Of a DNA stretch of 64,000 nt, positions 36,279 through 46,600 are shown piece by piece (position 1 is the stretch's first letter; each line of letters opens with the position of its first letter). Source of the stretch: Nostoc sp. ATCC 53789 (lineage in GTDB: Bacteria > Cyanobacteriota > Cyanobacteriia > Cyanobacteriales > Nostocaceae); NCBI RefSeq assembly GCF_009873495.1, contig NZ_CP046706.1, forward strand, positions 155,531 to 219,530. The letters are read 5' to 3'. Under the pieces are notes generated by a model. That model worked only from the letters and a program-made list of their open reading frames with translations, was not told the origin of the DNA and searched no databases. The position numbers were made by a program, and so were the translations under genes.

Positions 36279-37631
36279 TTACAATACAACCATTTTTAAT
36301 CCACCTTGAGGATAAATTGAGAAAATATCTCGTACTGGTTTTAAAGGAGGTTTGCCTACCAATTCCAATTGCCAATTCCGCAAAATATTAGCCAATACTA
36401 ACTTCATTTTAAACTGAGCAAATGCCATACCAATGCAAGTTCGGTTACCGCCACCGAAAGGGAAATACTCATAATTTAAAAATTTATTATCTAGAAAACG
36501 TTCTGGCTTAAACTGTTTAGAGTTAGGATATAGTTCTTCCCGGTGGTGAATTAGATAAATACATGGATAAAGACAAGTTCCTACCTCAAATTGATGACCT
36601 CCAATTTCTATTGGCGATTTTACAATTCGAGGAAAAGTAGTTAGACCAACTGGATATATTCTCAAGGTTTCAGCACAAACTGCATTGAGATAAGGTAATT
36701 TGCTTATTTCCGTTGGGTCTGGATTATCTCCTAACTCATCTAATTCTTGCAATAACTTGGCTCTTATCTCTGGTAAGTAATGAATCCAATAATATGCCCA
36801 TGTTATTGCTGCAGATGTAGTTTCATATCCAGAAAAGATAAGTGTCATTAACTCATCTTGCAACTCCTCATCTGTCATTTTTCCTCCATTTTCATCTCGT
36901 GCTGCCATCAGCATACTGAGGATATCATTGTTGTAATTGTTACAATTTTCTCTACGTTCTTTGATTTCTGCAGAAATGATATTTGCAATCTGACGTTGGC
37001 AACGTAAAAGATTACCCCAGGCACTCCAAGAACCCCAGTCTCTTCTAAACACATTGAAGAAAAGAGAGCTAGAAGCAAAGGGATTAGTTATAGTGGATAC
37101 TATTTGATTAACTATCAATTTGAGTTGTTGATAACGTTCCGTTTTATCTGAACCCAGTAAAACCGTTAACATCGCTCGCAGCGTAATTTCTTTGACTTCC
37201 TTGTAAATAATCAATCTTTGACCAGGTTGCCAATTAGAAGTAACCTGCTTCGTTGCATGGCATATTAGTTCTCCATAGTTAGATATATTTTGACCATGAA
37301 AAGCAGGCATCAGTAGTTTACGCTGTCGTTTATGACTACTTCCATCAAGCAAGGTGACGGAATTGTTGCCTAAAAAAAATCCTGCTAAATCGTTAGCTTT
37401 AGCTTTTCCACTGTCAAAATACTTGTGTTTATCAAAAATTTCTTTTATATCCTTAGGATTACTAATAAGTACTAAAGGTTCAAAACCAATAGCTTTGAAG
37501 GTAAAAGTGTCTCCATAGCGTGCTCGACACTCTTCCAAAAATTCACAAGGATTATTAAGCCATTGCAATAAGTTCCACCAAGATGGTGTAGTGGGACCAG
37601 GAAGTAATGAGGATTTAGCAGTATTAATCAT
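36279..37631 (-). CDS. crpE: CrpE cytochrome P450 epoxidase (cryptophycin)
   Basis: A 450-residue soluble P450. The I-helix oxygen-binding region reads FSGYETTSAAI, the ExxR motif is E321-R324 (ETLRIYP), and the heme loop FPFGGGNRTCIG supplies the thiolate C399. It resembles the cyanobacterial CYP110-like group. In the known pathway it epoxidises the styrene double bond of unit A after macrocycle formation, giving the most active cryptophycins. It lies 58 bases after crpD and is likely on the same transcript. Redox partners are not encoded here. Confidence 0.88.
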   Translation of the reverse strand: MINTAKSSLLPGPTTPSWWNLLQWLNNPCEFLEECRARYGDTFTFKAIGFEPLVLISNPKDIKEIFDKHKYFDSGKAKANDLAGFFLGNNSVTLLDGSSHKRQRKLLMPAFHGQNISNYGELICHATKQVTSNWQPGQRLIIYKEVKEITLRAMLTVLLGSDKTERYQQLKLIVNQIVSTITNPFASSSLFFNVFRRDWGSWSAWGNLLRCQRQIANIISAEIKERRENCNNYNNDILSMLMAARDENGGKMTDEELQDELMTLIFSGYETTSAAITWAYYWIHYLPEIRAKLLQELDELGDNPDPTEISKLPYLNAVCAETLRIYPVGLTTFPRIVKSPIEIGGHQFEVGTCLYPCIYLIHHREELYPNSKQFKPERFLDNKFLNYEYFPFGGGNRTCIGMAFAQFKMKLVLANILRNWQLELVGKPPLKPVRDIFSIYPQGGLKMVVL

Positions 37632-37689
37632 TTTAGTTATGCTGGATTTGGCGTAAATTTACTAATTAGACTTTGGACACTATTGAATT

Positions 37690-40600
37690 TCATTTTTCCA
37701 ATTGATGGGTTTTCTGTGCTTGTTCAAGAGATATTTGCATTTGTTGAGCCAATACCTTGACATGAGGCTCACTCAGCATTGAAACATGATTACCCGGAAC
37801 TATATGGATTTCCACTTCTCCATCAGAAAACTGATTCCAACCCCATGTTGGCTCTTGGAAAATGTGAGAATAACTTTCTTGCTCTGGATTTATCTCCCTC
37901 GCACAAAACAAAGTGATTGGAGTTTTATAAGTCTTTTCCGGTTCATACTTAATTTGACATTGAGTTTGGAAAACTTGTAATAAACCACGAACAATTTTGA
38001 TATCTGTTTGAGCAGGCAAAAAACCAACTATTTCTAACTTTTGCTTGAAATAATTTAATTGTTGCTCCCAAGTTAGAGAAGTTAGAGTTTCATAAGATAA
38101 AAATAGATTTTCTCCAACAATATCTTCAATAACCTCAGCCATTCGACATATCCACTTTGCATTATCCCAGTTAGAAAAATCATTCTGATGATTAGCTTGA
38201 GAAGTTGGTGCAGGAGTATCTAAAATTCCAACATAAGCAACAGACTTTCCAATAAGTTGTAGTTGATTCGCCATTTCAAATACTACATGACTGCCAAAGG
38301 AATGACCAGCCAAGAAGTAAGGACCAACTGGTTGAACTGTTTGAATTGCTTTAATGTGTTGGGAGGCTATTTCTTCAACACTTTTATGAGGTTCGGTTTC
38401 ACCATCAAGACCTTGTGCTTGTAAACCGTATAACGGTTGATTATTTCCAAGATATTGTGCTAAGTGGTGGAAGTAGAGAACATTTCCACCTGCTCCTGGT
38501 ACACAGAACAAAGGTGGTAATGAACCGTTTTGTTGAATTGGTACTAATGGAGACCAAAGTTCGGCTCCGGAATCGGAACCAACAAGAAGTGCTAGTCGTT
38601 CAATGGTGGGATTTTGAAAAAGAGTGGCTAAAGGTAAATTTTTCTGGAATTGTTGTTGAATCTCGGACATTAGACGGACAGCTAGAAGGGAATGTCCTCC
38701 TAAGCTAAAGAAGTTGTCATGAATACCAATAGAGGGTAGATTGAGAACTTCTTGGAAAATCTCAACTAACTGACGTTCTGTTTGATTCCGTGGTTTTGTC
38801 TGCTCAGAAGTATTCAAACCTCCATATATAGCAGCAATTTGTTCCCGATTAATTTCTCCTCTTTGAGTAAGGGGTATTTGTTCAAGTTGGACAAAGTTAA
38901 TTTGATTGGGTATCCCAAAGCGATCGTGTAGTTGTAACTCTTGTAAGGAGAGTGCAGCAAGTTCTGGTGTGGGAGAGGTGAAGTAAGCAGTTAATTTCTG
39001 CTTGGGCTGACAATCACGAATCAAATGTTCAACATTTGTTTTAGTTCCATCCAATCCGATTAATAGATTATGTTCCGAACCAGATAAAGCTGCTAAAAAT
39101 GAGTAAAATCCTTGTTGAGGAGTAATAATAAAATAGCCCTTAGCACGACTGAGTTCTTGGAATTGATAGCCATGACTTATTCCGGTTTCATTCCACATAC
39201 TCCAAGAGCAGCAATAGCTTTGGAAACCGTTTTGTTGTTGATAATCGCTCCATGCTGACTGAAAACTATTTGCTGCACTATAAGCTGCAACATTGGTTCC
39301 TCCAAAGAAACCATTTACAGAACAAAAGTGGACAAATAAAGCATTTTCTTTATCCTTGAGCAATTGATGCAATACCCAAGTACCGCTAACTTTAGGACGT
39401 AAAACAGCAGCGATATTTCCTGGGGTTTCTTTCTCGATTGGCGTTTCCTGAATAATCCCAGCCATATGAAATACCCCATCAAGTTGAGTCCTCCATTCTT
39501 GTGTTGCTTTTTCTACTACCTGTTGTAAACCTACTAAATCACAAATATCTACAGTTTGATAAATTATTGAACCTGGTAGTTTTTCTAATTCTTGATACCT
39601 CTGCAATTTTGTGCTAGCTTCCTCATTATTATCTTCAATTTGAGTTCTACCAACTAATATTAAATTTGCTTGATAATGTTCTAATAAGTACTTTGCAATA
39701 ACAGTCCCAATTCCTCCAAGCCCTCCTGTAAGTAGATACGTTCCTCCTGGTAGAATCGGAATTTTTTGTTTTTCCTTAGCAGTCATATCTACTGGTTCCA
39801 GACCAGACACAAAACGTTCTCTATTGCGTATAGCAACTTCCAATTCTTTATCAGCAGAATACAGTTCTTGCCAAATATAACTATTGTTGAGTTCTGGTGC
39901 TAATGGTAAATCTAAATGACGAGTAGTTAACCAAGGCATTTCTTGACTAACAGTTTTAAGTAAGCCTAAAACAGTGGATTTTTCGGGTTGAATTTTATCT
40001 GTGGGATGAACTAATTGGCTTTGATTAGCAATCCATAATAATTTGACTGCTTGCTGTTTGCCTTGAATTTCTTCTAAAGCTTGTACTAAAAATAGTAAAC
40101 TGTAAATTCCTTGTTGTTGAGTGGACTCTAAATTTTCCAAGCTAGAAATTTTTTCAGTCTGCTCGTTGTAGTTCCAAAGATGAAGAATTTGACTAATTAC
40201 TTGGCTATTTTGCCTCAAAGAATCAATTAACAAGCGATAGTGTTGTGGATTTCCAGGAACAACAGAATAATGATTTGGGCTAATTTGAGCAAAATTTGAA
40301 CCAATAGTAACTTGAGCATATGGTTGAACAGTTTGGGACAATTCCTCGGTTAATCTTGTTGCCAAACCCAAATTATCTGTAAATATTAGGGTTAAAGTTT
40401 TCTGAGAAGAATAATTGAGTAAAGTATTTTTACTTTCTTTAATTTGCCATACTTTACGGTAAAACCAGTTGGGAATAGTATTAGTATTATCAAGCAACAA
40501 GTCTACACGCTGTCTGAGAGATTTAAACTCACCACATTCAAAACGTTGCTTAAGGAGGGAACGTTGAATTTTACCGATGGAAGTTTTGGGAATCAGTTCT

Positions 40601-43600
40601 TTATCTATGGGTATTAAATAACTTGGATTTATCCCGCAGTATTTTATAACTTGTTCCCTAACCTTTTTCAAAAGCTCTAATAATTGATTCTTCTCAGATA
40701 CATACGGAGTGAAAAAGATTACTAATTCTTCGGTATTATTGCTAGCAACGCAGACTCCACAGGCTGCGGTATAAGAAACTTCAACCTCTCCTAATTCTTC
40801 AACAACAGCTTCTATTTCATGACTATAATAATTAACTCCATTAATAATAATGATATCTTTTTGTCGTCCTGTAATCGTTAAGCATCCATCTTTTATAAAT
40901 CCTAAATCACCTGTATTAAACCAACCATCTTCGGTAAATGCTTCCTTATTTGCTTTTGGATTTTGATAATAACCAGAAGTAACGGTTAATCCTTTGACCT
41001 GAAGTAAACCAATTTCACCTTCTGATAATACTTCCATGTCTTGATTGACTATTCTCAGACAAGTACCCCTAATCGGTTTTCCAAGATTTACAAAGGAATT
41101 ATCATCTGAACTTGATAAGAGTGAAAAATTGTCAGAATAAGTAATACCAGAGGAAACCTCAGCCATTCCCCAAGATGGAGTCATAGCATCCCCAGGTAAG
41201 CCAAAGGGAGCAAGTAATTTCAAAAAACGTCTTGCTGTTGCTGCAACAATTTGTTCCGCACCATTTAACATCAAGCGAATAGAAGATAAATTCCAATTCT
41301 GCTTTTCTATTTCTTGAACAAAATCATTAATTAAACTATAAGCAAAGTTAGGAGCAAAAGTAACAGTGACACCAAAAGTATCAATCCAATCCAACCATCT
41401 TAAAGGTTTTTCAATCACTAATTGACTAGTAGCATGAATTTGTTTACATCCTAAATAAATATCCCGGATATGAAAATATATTAAACCTGCAACATGGTCT
41501 AAGGGCATCCAATTTAAGGTTATATCTTCTGGGGTAAAATTATTCATTTGTATTGAACCAATAGTCCTACTCAGTAGATTTAAATGGCTCAACTGTACCA
41601 CCTTAGACATACCTGTACTACCGGAAGTAAGCATGAACAGTGCTAAATCTTCTGGTTGGGCATTATAGTAATCTTTATCTGTTGAGAACTTTTGTAAACT
41701 TTCAATAGTTTCTAACTTAAAGTTGTCGTCATTTAGATTTTGAGACCATTTCTTTAGTTCTGACAATGATTTTTTATCTGTTAAAATCAAAGGTCTTTCT
41801 AACATCTGCCAACTATTTTGTAATTTATTTAGATTGACATTGGGCTGGTCATAGCTTACAGGAATTACAACGGGTACGGGAATAAAGCCTCCCAACACAC
41901 AACCCCAAAAAGCACTAATAAAATCTTTATTTTCTTTTAATTGCAAAATAACTTTATCTTGTGGCTTAATTCCCAGTTTTCTGAAGCCACCTAGAATTCT
42001 TTGAGCATCTTCTAATAACTGGGCATATGATTGAACTTGTTCGGAACCATCAGAGTTAATATAAGTGATTCCTTTGTGAGGAAATTTCCCAGCAGTTTTT
42101 TGCAGCATCTCCCCTAAAGTTTCTGGAGATGATTCTGGAAAGATTAATACTTCTTCGTGGCTGATGGCAGGTGATTTTATTTCTAATAGGGAACTACTCT
42201 CTTTTCCCCTAGCAGTTCTGGGAGTTTCAACTGGAGTAGAACCTTGATTGAAAATAGCTTGGATTGATGGTAAAAGTTCTTCTAAATGTATCGGAGAAAT
42301 CGTTTTTACATTTGGCTCAATAAAAACAGCAACTTTATCAATTTCCGCCTGAGAACCTATTTGTTCTTCCCAAGTGTTAATTAACTCAGAATCAATTATG
42401 CTAATAGAAGCTAAACCTACTTCATCAACTTCTCCAAAACTTGTCAATGGTAAAGCAGATACTGGTACATAGATGCAGGGTAATGGGTATCCAGGTAACT
42501 GAGATTTTAAATAATGGTGTAAAAACTCCCTAGCCCAAGAACCATCTTTGACTACGTAAGCGACTAATTTTTGATTGCGTACCATTACATAGCAATCTTC
42601 TACCCCTTTCGCTGTTTGTAAAGCTTGTTCAATACGTTGTAGGTTAATTCGTTGTCCATTAACTGTGACAATTCGATGCTCTTTTCCTAGCAATTCCAGA
42701 GAACCATCGACTCGACGACAACCCCATTCCCCTGTTTTTAATAACTTACCCAGTTGGGTATGTTCTATGAAACTTATAAATTTTTCTGGTTCTGGATGTA
42801 ACTTGTCTGGGAGTAAATCGCAATTCCCCAAATAAATTTCTCCTTCTACACTCAAAGGAACTAATTGTTGATGGTTATCTAAAATGTAAATTTGTAAATT
42901 ATTTGAACTCAGGAAATGAACATATTTATCCAGCAGGTAAGTTGTAGCGATGTTATTGTAACTGTGCAGTACCTGCTCTTGCTCAGAATCTGTGAATAAT
43001 GGTAATTCACTTATCTTTTGTTGGGGATTTTCTACAATCGCGCTACACAGATTCTGGAAATGAGCAGTCATGCGCTCAATAGTTGACCCATCAAATAAGT
43101 CAGTGTTGTATTCCCATGAACCCACTAGTGCTTCGGAAGTTTGCTGCATTGATACTGTTAAATCAAACCGGGCTGTTTCTGTTTGAGAACTCAATAAATT
43201 AAGGGTCACACCAGGTAATTCTAATTCACCCATGGGTGCATTCTGCAACACAAACATTACCTGGAATAAGGGTGCATAACTCAAAGAGCGTTGTGGTTGT
43301 AGTACTTCAACTACCTGTTCAAAAGGCACATCCTGATGTTCATAAGCTTCAAGTGTAGTTTCCCTAACTTGTGCCAGCAAATTCTCAAAACTGGGATTAT
43401 CTTCAAAACGGGTTTTCAATACCAAAGTATTGGCAAAAAAGCCAATCAAAGACTCAATTTCACTGCAGTTGCGATTGGCAATGGGTGAACCAATTAAAAT
43501 ATCTAATTGACCGCTGTAGCGATAGAGTAAAGTGGCAAACGCTGCGTGCAGGGTCATAAATAAGGTAGTACCCGAGTTCCGAGACAGGGTTTGCAACTTC

Positions 43601-46600
43601 TCTTTTAAATCAGTATTTAAACTAAAACTTTGAGTAGTACCCCGGAAAGTTTGCACGGTTGGACGAGGACGGTCAGTAGGTAATTGTAACAATTCTGGTG
43701 CACCCTCTAACTGAGAAAGCCAGTAATTGAGTTGAGTTTCTAGTACCTTTCCACTTAACCATTGTCTTTGCCAAACTGCAAAGTCTGCATACTGGATTGG
43801 TAATTCTGCCAAGGGGGATGGTTTTCCTGCACTAAAAGCTTGATATAAAGTAGATAGTTCTTGGCTGAATATCCCCATTGACCAACCATCAGAGACAATG
43901 TGGTGCATCGTCAGTAATAACACATATTCTCTGGCATCTAACTGCAATAAACTACACCTGATTAGTGGTGCAGTTTCTAAGTCAAAGGGGGTAATTGCTG
44001 CAAGTTGTGCTTGTTGGTGAAGGACACTTTCCCGTTCTGTTGCTTCTAGTTGCTGTAAGTCCGCCACACTGATGTTCATGGTGGCTTCTGGGTGAATTAC
44101 CTGTATTGGTGTGCCATTCACAGTTCGGAAGCTGGTGCGTAGTACTTCATGACGGCGGACTATTTCTGATAATGCTTGTTGCAAGGCATTAATATCCAAC
44201 TTTCCAGTGACACGAATTGCTCCTGGCATGTTATAAGTGGCACTTGACCCTTCAAGTTGGTTGAGGAACCACAACCGGTCTTGTGCAAAAGATAGGGGTA
44301 ATTGTTGGTTCTGTGTTCTTGGCTGAATGGGGGGAAGACTTAATGCGCTATTAGTAGTACGTAATTGGGTTAATGTTTGCTCTAATTGAGCTACAGTGGG
44401 AGAGGAAAAGACTGCACTTAGTTCTATTTCTACTTCAAAGGCAACTCTGAGTCGGGAAATTAATCGGGTTGCTAGTAGGGAATGTCCTCCCAATTCAAAG
44501 AAGTTGTCATGGATTCCAACATTTTGCACACCTAGAATAGAAGCGAAGATGTTGGCTATTATTTCTTCACCCGATGTACGTGGTGGGACATATTCATGTT
44601 CTCGGCTAATTTCTCCATCAGGTGCTGGAAGGGCTTTACGGTCTATTTTACCGCTGGGTGTCAACGGTAAGGTGTCTAAGATGACAAAGGCACTGGGCAT
44701 CATGTATTCTGGTAGCTTTTGTTTGAGGAATTCACGCAGGTGATAGGTACTTAGTGATTCATCCTCACAGACTATGTAGGCTACTAAACGTTTGCTACCT
44801 GGAATATCTTCTATGGCAATGACAACGACTTGTTGGATTTGGGGGTGGGTACTGAGGACTGCTTCGATTTCTCCAAGTTCAATGCGGAAGCCCCGCACCT
44901 TCACTTGGTGATCGATACGCCCTACAAATTCGATATTACCATCCGGCAGCCAGCGGGCTAGGTCTCCAGTCCTAAACAATCTTTCTGCTTGTGCCTTTTT
45001 ACTTTTCCCCCTGTCCTTCACAAACGGGTTGGGGATAAACTTTTCCCGCGTTAACTCGGGCAGATTTAAATACCCTTTTGCAAGCCCATCTCCGCCGACG
45101 TATAGCTCACCCGTAACACCAGGTGGCAAAAGATCGCCATACTTGTCGAGGATGTAAATTTGTGTGTTTGAAATCGGTTTTCCAATCGGAATCGTATTTC
45201 TTTTCAGATATTCTTCTAGAGCTTCTCCTAAATCTGCTCTTCGCTCGTCTGCCAACTGCAAATGTATTATTTCTTTATGCAGGACAGCAGTTTCCCTATC
45301 CCCTGAGCCACTAGGAAGATTTTTTAAAGCATCAAGTTTCTCTTTACTTTTTGCTTCAATTTGATTTGCGATTCTCAGTTTGACTTCAAAGCATGTAACA
45401 TCAGCGGCAACTTCTGAAGAGCCGTAGAGATTGAACAATCTGGCAGAGCTGATTTTCTGGTGAAATTCCTTAGCCAAGGTTAGCGGTAAGACTTCACCGC
45501 TGCAAAAGACATATTTGAGATATCGAAGTTTTGTCAGTTGTTGGGGCGCATTTTCCAGTATCGCTTTTAATAGCGATGGAACGAGAACAATTCTAGTTAC
45601 CTTTCGATCGCTCAACAGGCTCATTAGCCTGGGAATATTGCCCCGTATATCATCTGGAACGATCACAAGGGGAATTCCTTTGAGAAGGGGAGAAAATATT
45701 TCCGCAACATGATCGCCAAAATTGATGGATGTTTTCTGAGAGCAAATCTCATCTGCCCCAAATGGTAGCATTTCCCAGATCCAATGCAAGCGATTGACAA
45801 TGCCGCGAAGCGTGCCGAGAACGGCTTTGGGTTTTCCAGTAGAACCAGACGTATAGATTGCGTATGCAAGGTCATCCAGTGTTGTTTGCCGATCCAGATT
45901 TTCAACGCCTTCCCTAGCAATGACATCCCTATCCCTGTCCAGGCAAACGATATGGGCATTTTGAGGGGAAATCTTTTCGAGCAGAGGCTGCTGGGTCAAT
46001 ATGATATGCACATTGGAATCTTCCTGCATGAACGCCAGTCGTTCTTGCGGATAGTTCGGATCTAACGGCACATATACACCACCAGCTTTAAGTATCCCCA
46101 ACAGTCCTACAATCATATCAATGGAGTATTCTATGCAAATACCCACCAGCACTTCTGGTTTCACTCCCAGAGTTTGTAGATAATGTGCTAATTGGTTCGC
46201 TTTTTGATTTAATTGTTGGTAGGTTGATTGTTCTTCTTCAAACACCACTGCTATGGAGTTGGGGTTTTTTTCTACCTGTTGCTCAAATAACTGATGAATA
46301 CATTTATCAGATGGGTAATCCGTTGCAGTGTTATTCCACTCAACCAATAACTGATGACGTTCTACTTCACTTAATAAAGGTAATTGAGCTACCTTATGTG
46401 AAGGATTTTCCACAATTGCAATTGCTGATAAAACAGTTTGCAGATATCCTAAAATCCACTCAATAGTATTTGAAGAGAAACGAGCAGTATCGTAACTAAT
46501 CCTAACTGACAACTTATCCCCAGGAACTGCAACTAAAGTTAGTGGATAATTAGTTTGTTCAAAAACCTCTATATCACCTAAGTGTAATGAACCTTCTTCA

